DNA of 64,000 bases, from NCBI RefSeq assembly GCF_030817355.1, contig NZ_JAUSZH010000001.1, forward strand, positions 7,539,001 to 7,603,000, given 5' to 3'. Made by a program: the position numbers and the translations under genes. How positions within the stretch are numbered: position 1 is the first letter of the stretch; each line of letters starts with the position of its first letter. Shown here piece by piece: positions 1 through 7,426 of this stretch. The DNA is from Streptomyces sp. V1I1. GTDB taxonomy: Bacteria; Actinomycetota; Actinomycetes; Streptomycetales; Streptomycetaceae. Below the pieces are notes generated by a model. The model searched no databases, had not been told where the DNA came from, and saw only the letters and a program-made list of their open reading frames with translations.

Positions 1-1
1 G

Positions 2-1324
2 AAGACGGTGCTGCTGCACCAGTTCCACGACATCCTGCCCGGCTCGTCCATCGCCTGGGTGCACCGGGAGGCGGCGAAGACGTACGCGGCCGTCGCCGAC
101 GAGCTGACCGGCATCATCGACGCCGCGCAGCGTGGTCTCGCGGGTGATGCGGCGGCCGGCAAGCAGCTTGTCTTCAACGCCGCCCCGCACGAGCGGCACG
201 GCGTCGCGGCGGGCGGCGCCGCGGTCGCCACCGTCGGCGGCAAGGCCCAGCTGTCGCCGCGGGAGGGCGGCGGTTTCGTCCTCGACAACGGCCTCCTCCA
301 GGTCGAGATCGACGCACGCGGCCTGGTGGTTTCCGCGTACGACATCGGCGCGGAGCGCGAGACGGTAGCCCCCGGGCAGGCGGCGAACCTGCTGCAGATC
401 CACCCCGACTTCCCGAACATGTGGGACGCATGGGACGTGGACGAGTTCTACCGGAACACCGTCACCGATCTGACCGATGCCGACGAGGTCACCGCGGTCG
501 GAGGCTCGGCCTCCGTGCGCGTCGTCCGCAGTTTCGGCGACTCGAAGGTCACCCAGCTGCTGACCCTGGACGCAGGCGCCAAGCGTCTCGACATCGACAC
601 CGAGGTCGACTGGCACGAGACCGAGAAGTTCCTCAAGGCGGCCTTCCCGTTCGACATCCACGCCGAGCGGTACGCGTCGGAGACCCAGTTCGGCCACTTC
701 CACCGGTCCACCCACACCAACACCAGTTGGGAGGCCGCCAAGTTCGAGGCATGCAACCACCGCTTCGTGCACATGGAGGAGCCCGGCTGGGGCGTGGCGC
801 TGGTCAATGACTCGACGTACGGCCATGACGTCACCCGAACCGTCCGGGCGTCGGACTCCGGTACGACGACCACGCTCCGCGTCTCGCTGCTGCGGGCCCC
901 GCGCTTCCCCGACCCGGAGACCGACCAGGGCGTGCACCGATTCCGCCATGCCCTGGTGCCGGGCGCGGTGATCGGCGACGCGGTCCGTGAGGGCTTCCGG
1001 ATCAATCTGCCGGAGCGCAGGGTTGGCGGTGACGCGGGGGTGGCGCCGCTGGTGGCGGTCGACAACGACGCGGTTGTCGTCAGCGCGGTGAAGCTCGCGG
1101 ACGACGCGAGCGGCGATGTCGTCGTACGCCTCTACGAGTCGGAGGGCGGCCGGGCACGGGCCCTGCTGAACATCGGCTTCGAGATTGCTGACGTGACTGC
1201 GACCGACCTGCTCGAGAGGCCGCTCGCCGACGCACCGGAGCCGGAACTGGAGGGCGGCGCGGTGAAGTTGACGCTGCGGCCCTTCGAGCTGGTGACACTG
1301 CGCCTGGCGCGCGCCGGGTCATGA
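2..1324 (+). CDS. Alpha-mannosidase, GH38 family, C-terminal part (5' end outside window)
   Basis: The gene enters from outside the window with frame 2 open from the first base, so only about 440 C-terminal residues of a roughly 1000-residue enzyme are seen. GH38 enzymes are Zn-dependent retaining glycosidases that remove alpha-linked mannose from N-glycans and mannosides. The visible part starts in the mid-domain segment LLHQFHDILPGSSIAWVHRE and runs through the beta-sandwich C-terminus to TLRPFELVTLRLARAGS. It lacks the catalytic Asp region and has no signal peptide in view. The full-length GH38 at 41132-44254 is a clear paralogue: the opening 20 or so residues are nearly identical and the last 70 align without large gaps. 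A strong hairpin follows the stop. Family call is firm; the substrate is inferred. Confidence 0.93.
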   Translation, partial: KTVLLHQFHDILPGSSIAWVHREAAKTYAAVADELTGIIDAAQRGLAGDAAAGKQLVFNAAPHERHGVAAGGAAVATVGGKAQLSPREGGGFVLDNGLLQVEIDARGLVVSAYDIGAERETVAPGQAANLLQIHPDFPNMWDAWDVDEFYRNTVTDLTDADEVTAVGGSASVRVVRSFGDSKVTQLLTLDAGAKRLDIDTEVDWHETEKFLKAAFPFDIHAERYASETQFGHFHRSTHTNTSWEAAKFEACNHRFVHMEEPGWGVALVNDSTYGHDVTRTVRASDSGTTTTLRVSLLRAPRFPDPETDQGVHRFRHALVPGAVIGDAVREGFRINLPERRVGGDAGVAPLVAVDNDAVVVSAVKLADDASGDVVVRLYESEGGRARALLNIGFEIADVTATDLLERPLADAPEPELEGGAVKLTLRPFELVTLRLARAGS

Positions 1325-1328
1325 CCTG

Positions 1329-1363
1329 ATCCCCGTTGCCCCCGGGGCGGGGGCAACGGGGAT
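1329..1363 (+). terminator. Rho-independent-type terminator after GH38
   Basis: A perfect 15-bp stem (1329-1343 with 1349-1363) encloses a 5-base loop. It begins 5 bases after the GH38 stop codon. There is no U-tract, which is usual for Streptomyces terminators. It also lies about 85 bp past the convergent gene ending at 1450, so it may serve both strands. Confidence 0.85.
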
Positions 1364-1449
1364 CAACGGCCGTCAGGCGGGTGCCAGTGGCGTTCGTTCG
1401 ACGCGCACGTCCGTTACGACCTCATCCAGTGGCTCAGCGGGTGACGCCG

Positions 1450-2241
1450 TCAGTGCGGCGGGGCCGTGCCGGAAGCCGGAGCCCGGTCCAGGTAAGGGCT
1501 GGGAGGCTGCGGGGTCCGGTGAAGAGAGGTCGCGTCGAGGGCGAGGCCCGCGGAGGCCGTGCCCAGCGTGCCGTCCGGGTGCCAGGTGCCGGTCACCTTC
1601 ACCCAGGTGTCGGCGGGAGGCGCCTTCACACCGTGCACAGTGACCGTCAGGGACTGGGAGTCCGCGGCGCAACAGGCCACCAGCAGCCGGGTCAGATCCC
1701 ATGTGCCGTTCTTGCCCGGGGTGACGAACCCCGCCAGAAGCACACTGCGCCCCTTGAGGCTCTGCTTGTCGTCCTGCTGCGCCCGGGCGATGAACTCCGT
1801 CAGCGAGAGCGGCGCCGGACCGCGCGACGGCAGAGGTTCGAAGCGTGAATAGTCCTCGACGACCTTGGCGTTGTCGCGCGCGGCGGTGTACGAGCCCAGT
1901 GCCGGCGGTGCGAAGAACAGCAGGGCGAGCATGGGCAGGAGCAACAGCCAGGCGATGCGCGGACCGTGGCTGTGATCGTGTCCGTGTCCGTGCTCGCGCC
2001 CGTCATGTACGAGCGTGGCATCGCCGAGGTGTGCGCCGACCGAGCGGCGCCTCCCGGCGAAGGGGAGTCCGTCGCGTACTGCACCGATCAGGCCGAGACT
2101 CACCAGTGCGATGCCGGAGACGACGAGGAAGGGCTGCAGGCCCTCCTTGACGTAGCGCAGACAGATGTCGCTGAACAGGGAGACGCGCAGCACCCCGGCC
2201 CCCGTGAGCAGGAGCAGCGCTGCCTGGACGGTTCGCTTCAC
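1450..2241 (-). CDS. TIGR03943 family membrane protein (permease partner)
   Basis: This encodes about 263 residues: an N-terminal hydrophobic segment, a His-rich stretch (GREHGHGHDHSHG), a second membrane segment, then a hydrophilic domain with the characteristic VACCAADSQSLTV motif and a TWVKVTGTW element. These are hallmarks of the TIGR03943/DUF1980 (YcgQ-like) family, which is nearly always encoded next to a DUF318-type permease, as here. The chosen GTG start at 2241 overlaps the permease stop as GTGA, which indicates translational coupling, and a GGTGG ribosome-binding site lies upstream. Two in-frame GTGs at 2250 and 2253 are alternatives. The substrate is unknown; the His stretch and the nearby His-rich gene suggest a metal ion, which is inference. 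Confidence 0.85.
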   Translation of the reverse strand: MKRTVQAALLLLTGAGVLRVSLFSDICLRYVKEGLQPFLVVSGIALVSLGLIGAVRDGLPFAGRRRSVGAHLGDATLVHDGREHGHGHDHSHGPRIAWLLLLPMLALLFFAPPALGSYTAARDNAKVVEDYSRFEPLPSRGPAPLSLTEFIARAQQDDKQSLKGRSVLLAGFVTPGKNGTWDLTRLLVACCAADSQSLTVTVHGVKAPPADTWVKVTGTWHPDGTLGTASAGLALDATSLHRTPQPPSPYLDRAPASGTAPPH

Positions 2242-3278
2242 AGCAGCCACCACCCGGTGAGTGCGCTGCACACGACTGCCGTCACCGCCGTGGCCGTTGA
2301 GAACCGTACGGCGAAGGCCCGGCCGAAAGTTCCCGCCTGCAGAGCGATCAACTTGAGGTCGACCATGGGGCCCACCACCATGAACGCCAGTCGGGCGGTG
2401 GGGGAGAAGCCGGTCAGCGAGGCGGCGACGAAGGCGTCCGCCTCCGAGCAGACGGCCAGGACGACGGCCAGGCCGGCGAGGAAGAGCACGGACAGCCACG
2501 CCGACCCGGAGAAGGTCTCCAGTACCGAGCGCGGCACGGCGACGTTGAACGTCGCAGCCGCCATGGCGCCGAGCACCAGGAACCCGCCGGCGTGCAGGAA
2601 GTCATGCTGGAAGCCCAGCCGGAACTCCTCCCATCGGCTGTGCCCGTCCTTGTGGCCGGTATGCCGGGCCGGCATCCGCAGCCAGTCCGAGCGCCCGAGC
2701 TTCAGCCACAGCCAGCCCATGGCGGCGGACGTGGCCAACGAGGCGATCAGCCGGGCGGCGACCATCTCAGGGCTGCCGGGGAACGCCACGGCCGTTGACG
2801 CCAGCACGATCGGATTGACGGCGGGCGCCGAGAGGAGGAACGCGAAGGCGGCAGCCGGCGTGACACCGCGTCGGATCAGGCTTCCCGCGACCGGCACCGA
2901 CGCGCATTCGCAGCCGGGCAGCACGACACCGGCCGCGCTCGCCACCGGCACCGCGAGCGCAGGGTTGCGCGGCAGCATCCGACTGAACGCATGAGCCGGT
3001 ACGAACGCGTTGACGGCGCCGGAGATCACAGTGCCCAGCAAGAGGAACGGCAGAGCCTGCACGGCGATGGCCACGCAGATCGTCTGCCACGCCCGGAAGC
3101 CGGGGTGTGTCAGCCACTGGTCCGCGCCGAACAGTCGGCCGAACGCGACAGGAAGAAGCAGGCAGAGCGCGCCGACGACGACAGCAGAGGGTCCAAGGCG
3201 GTGATGTGCGTGGTGGCGGATCGGGGCGACGACCAGTTCGCTCTGCGGCCGGTCCCTCAGTTCTTCCGTATTGTGCAT
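2238..3278 (-). CDS. Permease of the DUF318/ArsP-like (YcgR/YraQ) family
   Basis: This is an integral membrane protein of about 346 residues with eight or more hydrophobic segments. The family signature is the CxC-containing loop LPGCECASVPV in the first half, followed by a second membrane block containing AVCSEADAFVAA and VVGPMVDLKLI. Members of this family are proposed exporters; ArsP moves organoarsenicals, and many others lack a known substrate. The ATG at 3278 is preferred over upstream codons because GGAG sits 5-8 bases before it. It is the first gene of a two-gene operon with the TIGR03943 protein. The divergent gene across the 200-bp spacer encodes a His-rich metal-binding protein, so all three may respond to the same metal. 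Confidence 0.87.
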   Translation of the reverse strand: MHNTEELRDRPQSELVVAPIRHHAHHRLGPSAVVVGALCLLLPVAFGRLFGADQWLTHPGFRAWQTICVAIAVQALPFLLLGTVISGAVNAFVPAHAFSRMLPRNPALAVPVASAAGVVLPGCECASVPVAGSLIRRGVTPAAAFAFLLSAPAVNPIVLASTAVAFPGSPEMVAARLIASLATSAAMGWLWLKLGRSDWLRMPARHTGHKDGHSRWEEFRLGFQHDFLHAGGFLVLGAMAAATFNVAVPRSVLETFSGSAWLSVLFLAGLAVVLAVCSEADAFVAASLTGFSPTARLAFMVVGPMVDLKLIALQAGTFGRAFAVRFSTATAVTAVVCSALTGWWLL

Positions 3279-3475
3279 GTCTGCTCCGGTTACGTGACAG
3301 AGCATCACGATAAGCAGCAGATCGTTCCAGGCTGGGCACGTTGAGAAGCGAACATACGACCGGATGATCCCTGGCGTGTTAGCCGCTGCGGTACGCCTCG
3401 CTGGAGAGGAGAATTGAGCCAGTGGCGCAAAACGTACGATCGCTGCTGTGCTCCGAAAGGCAACCGGGGAATCTC

Positions 3476-3772
3476 ATGACTACTGCACACGCCCCCCATC
3501 CCAACCACGTGCACCAGCACAATGAGGGCTGCGGCCATGTCGCGTTCCCGCACGGGGACCACGTGGACTACGCCCACGACGGACACCTCCACCGGGTCCA
3601 CGACGACCATGTCGACGAGTGCGAGACCGGCGGGCACACCACTCACGGCGACCACGCGCACCAGCACGGCGAGGGATGTGGACACGTGGCTGTGCCCCAT
3701 GGGGACCACATCGACTATGTACACGACGGTCACCGGCACGCCGACCACGAAGGGCACTGGGACGACCACTGA
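3476..3772 (+). CDS. His-rich tandem-repeat protein, probable zinc/metal-binding
   Basis: A 98-residue protein with about one quarter histidine. It is built from two copies of a unit of roughly 35 residues that reads HQH-x-EGCGHVA-x-PHGDH-x-DY-x-HDGH, separated by a linker with one further Cys (DECETGGH). The unit offers one Cys and about eight His each, which fits a soluble metal buffer or chaperone. No signal peptide or membrane segment is present. The ATG at 3476 has GGGGA five bases upstream. A GTG at 3422 with GGAGAGGAG upstream would add 18 residues and cannot be excluded. It is divergent from the permease pair. Metal binding follows from composition; the identity of the metal is not shown. 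Confidence 0.8.
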   Translation: MTTAHAPHPNHVHQHNEGCGHVAFPHGDHVDYAHDGHLHRVHDDHVDECETGGHTTHGDHAHQHGEGCGHVAVPHGDHIDYVHDGHRHADHEGHWDDH

Positions 3773-4187
3773 AACAGCGCTCGATGCGGGTGGACCCTGA
3801 CGACTCAGAGGCCACCCGCACGTGCGTGCGCGATGCGCGCGGGAGTGGGGTCGGGCTCCGTCAGATGCGTGCGCGTGAAGCACGTCTCTCGGACGCTGCC
3901 GGCGCAAGTATCGCGCACGCGGGCGAATAGTGCCGGATGGGACGCAAGAGCCTGAGGTGAGACATAGCATGTCTTCCAACGATGTGGTCTCCCTGTCCTG
4001 GCCCTACGACCCGGAGACGGTCGCCGAGGCGAATGCGCAGATCCTCGTTGGGCCGTGGCCTGTCGGCGGCGAGAAGGACCACACCGTGCTGTGAGCGATC
4101 GCCAAACGCCTCGTGCAAGAAGCAGCAGCGCAACGCTCCGTCCAATGACCGAACCCGACCGGATTGCAGTCGAGAGGAACAGGACTC
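3773..4187. other. Spacer with only a 41-codon reading frame
   Basis: Between the His-rich gene and the hydrolase I see no convincing gene on either strand apart from the short frame at 3969-4094. No strong terminator hairpin or palindromic operator was found. Confidence 0.5.
3969..4094 (+). pseudogene. Short ORF, possibly a gene interrupted by an in-frame TGA
   Basis: An ATG preceded by GAGGTGAGA opens a 41-codon frame that begins MSSNDVVSLSWPYDPET and ends in TGA. The same frame then continues for 17 more codons (AIAKRLVQEAAAQRSVQ) before a second TGA. Composition on both sides of the first stop looks coding. It may be a decayed gene cut by a nonsense change, or a real small peptide. I do not recognise the family. 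Confidence 0.3.
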
Positions 4188-5009
4188 ATGGGCAGCTTCA
4201 CCACCACCGACGGTACCGACATCCACTACAAGGACTGGGGCAGCGGACAGCCCGTCGTCTTCAGCCACGGCTGGCCGCTGAACGCCGACGCCTGGGACAA
4301 CCAGCTGCGCGTAGTCGCGGAGAACGGCTTTCGCACCATCGCCCACGACCGGCGTGGGCACGGCCGCTCCGGCCAGCCGTGGCAGGGCAACGACATGGAC
4401 ACCTACGCCGACGACCTTGCCCAGCTGATCGAACACCTGGGCCTCAACGAGGTCGTACTGGTCGGGCATTCGACCGGCGGCGGCGAGGTGGCCCGCTACA
4501 TCGGCCGGCACGGCACCGGCCGCGTCGCCAAGGCCGTACTCCTCGGCGCCGTACCGCCGCAGATGCTGAAGACCGACGCCAATCCCGACGGGCTCCCCAT
4601 CGACGTCTTCGACGGGATCAGGGCCGGGGTGGCGGCCGACCGGTCGCAGTTCTACCAGGAGTTGAGCGAGGCCTTCTTCGGTGCCAACCGGCCCGGTTCC
4701 ACCGTCTCGCAAGGCACCCGGGACGCGTTCTGGCTGATGAGCATGCAGGCCGGGTCGAAGGCCGCGTACGACTGCATCAAGCAGTTCTCGGAGACCGACT
4801 TCACCGAGGACCTGAAGCGCATCGACGTCCCCACCCTCATCGCGCACGGCGACGACGACCAGATCGTCCCCATCGGCGCCTCCGCCCACAAGTCAGCACA
4901 GCTGGTCAAGGACGCCACTCTCAAGGTCTACCCGGGCGCACCGCACGGTCTGACCGGCGACTACGAGCAGGCATTCACCAACGACCTGATCGCCTTCCTC
5001 AAGGGCTGA
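4188..5009 (+). CDS. Alpha/beta hydrolase, non-heme chloroperoxidase-like
   Basis: A 273-residue alpha/beta-hydrolase. Visible elements are the oxyanion segment [11 protein letters not shown], the nucleophile elbow GHSTGG (Ser about residue 98), an acid in HGDDDQIVP and the catalytic His in GAPHGL near the C-terminus. The W-rich N-terminal motif and overall length match cofactor-free bacterial haloperoxidases and aryl esterases of the CpoF type. The ATG at 4188 has GAGAGGA upstream and the fold begins immediately after it. The physiological substrate cannot be deduced; in vivo these enzymes are usually esterases or perhydrolases. It stands alone, convergent with dps. Confidence 0.9.
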   Translation: MGSFTTTDGTDIHYKDWGSGQPVVFSHGWPLNADAWDNQLRVVAENGFRTIAHDRRGHGRSGQPWQGNDMDTYADDLAQLIEHLGLNEVVLVGHSTGGGEVARYIGRHGTGRVAKAVLLGAVPPQMLKTDANPDGLPIDVFDGIRAGVAADRSQFYQELSEAFFGANRPGSTVSQGTRDAFWLMSMQAGSKAAYDCIKQFSETDFTEDLKRIDVPTLIAHGDDDQIVPIGASAHKSAQLVKDATLKVYPGAPHGLTGDYEQAFTNDLIAFLKG

Positions 5010-5114
5010 GGACAGGGTGCTGTCGAGAGCAATTCCCTCGTGTCGGTCCGTACGGTGGCGAGATCCCCTTTCGCTCTGATCCACGCCGGTCCCGATTGCC
5101 GCTGCTGCCCTTCG

Positions 5115-5591
5115 TCAGAGCGGCGAGTTCTCCGCCTGGAACATCCAGCGCTGCTTCTCCAGCGAGGCCGTGATCTGAATCAGCAGGTCCTGGGTCACCA
5201 GGTCGGACTCCTCCGTCGCGGCGATCCGGTCTCGCAGCCGTACGACCGTTTCCTCCAACGCCTCGACCAGCAGGGACACGACTGCGGTGTCCTGCAGCCA
5301 GCCCTCCTTGGGATCGGCCACCGAGCCGGTCTCGGCGACCGTCGCGACGCGCCCGTCCGGGGAGATGCCCAGTGCCGCCGCGCGCTCCGCGACGGTGTCC
5401 GCATAGGAGCGTGCCGCGGCGACCACCTCGTCGAGCTGGAGGTGGATGCTGCGGAAGCGCGGGCCCACGATGTTCCAGTGCGCCTGCTTGGCCATGAGCG
5501 AGAGCCCCAGCAGGTCGACGAGCGTGCCCTGCAGCGCGTCCCCGGTGACCTGAAGTGCAGGTTCGGGAAGGGTGCTCTTGATAACAGTCAT
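5115..5591 (-). CDS. dps: Dps/ferritin-like DNA-protecting protein
   Basis: A 158-residue protein with the Dps signature. The ferroxidase-site His lies in AKQAHWNIVGP and the acidic ligands in HLQLDEVV, in the usual positions in the first half. Dps dodecamers oxidise Fe(II) with peroxide, store the iron and compact DNA during stress or stationary phase. The ATG at 5591 has a strong AAGGAGAAG site. No long Lys-rich N-terminal tail is present, so DNA binding, if any, would use another surface. It is divergent from the CBS-domain gene across a 424-bp region containing a long hairpin, and convergent with the hydrolase. Confidence 0.92.
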   Translation of the reverse strand: MTVIKSTLPEPALQVTGDALQGTLVDLLGLSLMAKQAHWNIVGPRFRSIHLQLDEVVAAARSYADTVAERAAALGISPDGRVATVAETGSVADPKEGWLQDTAVVSLLVEALEETVVRLRDRIAATEESDLVTQDLLIQITASLEKQRWMFQAENSPL

Positions 5592-5781
5592 GCCGCTCTT
5601 CTCCTTGTGTCGTGTTGTGTCGTGCGCCCTCCGGACCTGGCGGGTGCCCCGCAGCCGTCGACGGAAACGGACCGCCCGGCGCACCGCGCGGACTGCCAGT
5701 TCTGCAGCGTTCGGCTCCAGAAATCGGCGGAGAGCAGATAGCCGGCCCACCCGATCGGGGCCTGAAGCTGACGCATACGCC

Positions 5782-5809
5782 TCGGGCGCGGACCGCCGTC
5801 CGCGCCCGA
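5782..5809. repeat. Perfect 12-bp inverted repeat in the dps leader region
   Basis: TCGGGCGCGGAC (5782-5793) and its exact complement (5798-5809) flank a CGCC loop. It lies 190 bp upstream of dps, in the divergent spacer. It could be a terminator of a leader transcript or insulate the two divergent units. Confidence 0.7.
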
Positions 5810-5860
5810 AGCTCTGTACTTCATCCCATGGCCGCTCGGCCGGTTCATCGAGTCCCCTGC

Positions 5861-5906
5861 CCCGGAGCCTTCAAACCTGGAGCCTTCAGACCCGGAGCGT
5901 CAGACC
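5861..5906 (+). repeat. Three imperfect 14-15 bp direct repeats upstream of the CBS-domain gene
   Basis: Three head-to-tail copies of a unit close to CCCGGAGCCTTCAGA occupy 5861-5906, the third lacking one base. They lie 110-155 bp upstream of the CBS gene. Spacing near one and a half helix turns would allow cooperative binding of a regulator; a neutral tandem duplication is equally possible. Confidence 0.55.
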
Positions 5907-6015
5907 TTCTGTCGTTTTCGGAGGCATGGAGCGGCGTGCCCGGGGTACTTCAGGCGGGGTCTCACAGTCTCCGACCGAAGAGCGCCGAGAAGTCAGGGAG
6001 AGCGGGCGAGCAGCC

Positions 6016-6441
6016 ATGGCACAGTTCGTGAGGGAAGTCATGACGTTCGGAGTGGTGGCGGTACGGCCCGACGCTTCGCTGGTCGAAGCGGCCCGGCTGA
6101 TGCGCGCCCAGGACATCGGAGACGTACTGGTCGCCGACGGCGACCGGCTGGTCGGAGTCATAACCGACCGTGACATCGCGGTGCGGGTGATCGCGGACGG
6201 CAACGATCCGCTGACCGTCAGCGCCGGCTCGGTGTGCACGCGCGACCCGGTGTGCGTGAGCCCCGACGACGGGATCGCGGCCGCGGCCAGACTGATGCGC
6301 AGCCGTGCGGTACGCCGGCTGCCTGTGGTGGAGGACGGCCGTCCGGTCGGCGTGGTCAGCATCGGAGACCTCGCTGTCTCCGAGAACCCGGACTCGGCGC
6401 TCGCCGAGATCAGCCTGGCAAACCCGAACAGTGAGGGGTGA
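6016..6441 (+). CDS. Paired CBS-domain protein, Hrp1-like
   Basis: A 141-residue protein consisting of two CBS motifs. The first spans about residues 7-60 (DIGDVLVADGDRLVGVITDRDI), the second about 75-125 (AVRRLPVVEDGRPVGVVSIGDL). A CBS pair forms a Bateman module that binds adenosine nucleotides or similar ligands. Size and layout resemble mycobacterial Hrp1 (Rv2626c), a hypoxia/dormancy protein. The ATG at 6016 places the first CBS strand right at the N-terminus; the ribosome-binding site is weak. It is followed after 4 bp by the PfpI-like gene, so they are probably co-transcribed. The function of the ligand sensing is unknown. Confidence 0.88.
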   Translation: MAQFVREVMTFGVVAVRPDASLVEAARLMRAQDIGDVLVADGDRLVGVITDRDIAVRVIADGNDPLTVSAGSVCTRDPVCVSPDDGIAAAARLMRSRAVRRLPVVEDGRPVGVVSIGDLAVSENPDSALAEISLANPNSEG

Positions 6442-6445
6442 TCGC

Positions 6446-6982
6446 ATGTTGGTCGCATTTCTGACCGCACCCGAAGGCGTGGAGCAGATTGAACTCACCG
6501 ATCCGTGGGAGGCGGTCACCGACACCGGAGACACGCCCCGGCTGATCTCTACCAAGCCCGGCCGGGTGCAGGCCTTCAACCACCTCGACAAGGCGGACAC
6601 CTTCCCGGTCGACCTGACCGTCGCCGACGCCAACGTGGACGAGTACGGCGGCCTCGTGCTGCCCGGCGGCGTGGCGAACCCCGACGCGCTGCGCATGGAC
6701 GAGCGGGCGGTGGCGTTCGTGCGGGCCTTCTTCGACTCGGGCAAGCCGGTGGCGGCGATCTGCCATGCTCCGTGGACGCTCGTCGAAGCGGATGTGGTGC
6801 GTGGCCGGACGCTGACCTCGTGGCCCAGCCTGCGTACCGACATCCGCAACGCGGGAGGCGAGTGGGTCGACGAGCAGGTGAGGGTCTGCGATGCCGGTCC
6901 GAACGTTCTGATCACCAGTCGGAAGCCGGCCGACCTCAAGGCGTTCTCCGCGGCGTTCACGGCGGAGTTCGCGAAGAGCTGA
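6446..6982 (+). CDS. DJ-1/PfpI family protein (class I glutamine-amidotransferase fold)
   Basis: A 178-residue protein with the PfpI core: LVLPGGVANPDALR, then the nucleophile elbow AAICHAPWTL with Cys-His adjacent, as in intracellular protease/glyoxalase/deglycase members. It ends with the usual DLKAFSAAFTAEF helix. Such proteins act on glycated or misfolded proteins or on reactive dicarbonyls; the exact activity here is not deducible. The ATG at 6446 lies 5 bases after the upstream stop and has GAGGGGTG before it, pointing to an operon with the CBS gene. A second, larger family member lies at 57206-57901. Confidence 0.88.
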   Translation: MLVAFLTAPEGVEQIELTDPWEAVTDTGDTPRLISTKPGRVQAFNHLDKADTFPVDLTVADANVDEYGGLVLPGGVANPDALRMDERAVAFVRAFFDSGKPVAAICHAPWTLVEADVVRGRTLTSWPSLRTDIRNAGGEWVDEQVRVCDAGPNVLITSRKPADLKAFSAAFTAEFAKS

Positions 6983-7009
6983 CGGCTCGGCAACCGGCTG
7001 ACTCCGGTA

Positions 7010-7071
7010 GACGGGATACGTCGGACGGGTTACGTCCGACGGGATACGTCCGACGGAATACGTCTGACGGG
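7010..7071 (+). repeat. Tandem 14-bp repeat (4.4 copies) with an internal hairpin
   Basis: The unit GACGGGATACGTCC is repeated four times plus six bases, with few substitutions. One copy junction yields a perfect 8-bp stem (7019-7026 with 7034-7041) around a 7-base loop. It lies between convergent genes ending at 6982 and 7083, so it may act as a bidirectional terminator; such repeats also vary in copy number between strains. Confidence 0.8.
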
Positions 7072-7082
7072 CCCCCGCCCCT

Positions 7083-7328
7083 TCACTCCTCCCGGGCGCG
7101 GGCACCGGCCCGCGTCCTGCCCGGCGACACCGGACGCTCCGGATGACGGCGCAGATACTCGCCCTCCAACTGGGCCATCCGGATGTTGTGGGCATTGAGC
7201 GCGGCGGGCGAACCGTGCAGCAACGTGTCGTGCCGACTCCGGTGGATGGTTTCGAGCTCGCGCAGCAAATCATGATCGTCGAGACGGGTCGGGTCGATTC
7301 CTTGACCCGGGTTTTCAAACTCTGACAT
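7083..7328 (-). CDS. DUF6158 family small protein
   Basis: An 81-residue acidic-then-basic protein. It matches the DUF6158 pattern: GIDPTRLDDHDLLRELETIH, then RHDTLLHGSPAALNAH, EGEYLRRHPER and a terminal Arg-rich GRTRAGARAR. The conserved core is helical and lacks catalytic signatures. The family is common in actinomycetes and usually sits beside stress genes, as here, but its function is unknown. The ATG at 7328 has GAGGA seven bases upstream. It is divergent from the baeRF2 gene across a 98-bp spacer. Confidence 0.82.
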   Translation of the reverse strand: MSEFENPGQGIDPTRLDDHDLLRELETIHRSRHDTLLHGSPAALNAHNIRMAQLEGEYLRRHPERPVSPGRTRAGARAREE

Positions 7329-7426
7329 GGGGCTGTCCTCTTTCCGTTCCGGCGGATGCGCTGTGTGACTCATGACCTTCTGGGTACCCGCAGGGACGCA
7401 GTACCCGGCCACTCCGGGAGGAATCC

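Larger units (their letters stand above)
5592..6015. other. Long divergent spacer between dps and the CBS-domain gene
   Basis: No gene is supported in these 424 bp. They hold a perfect 12-bp hairpin and three imperfect direct repeats (listed separately). Both flanking genes must be transcribed from here. I looked for a DosR/DevR-type GGGACT-N-AGTCCC palindrome and found none. Confidence 0.6.

Noticed and set aside
3295..3309. GTGACAGAGCATCAC as a Zur box upstream of the permease
   Set aside because: The TGA/TCA arms are two bases too close for the Zur consensus and the inner bases do not match.
3861..4889. Long antisense frame opposite the alpha/beta hydrolase
   Set aside because: It mirrors the codon bias of the plus-strand hydrolase, which has an intact catalytic triad and ribosome-binding site.
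7010..7071. CRISPR-like repeat array
   Set aside because: Units are 14 bp and contiguous, with no spacers and no cas genes.
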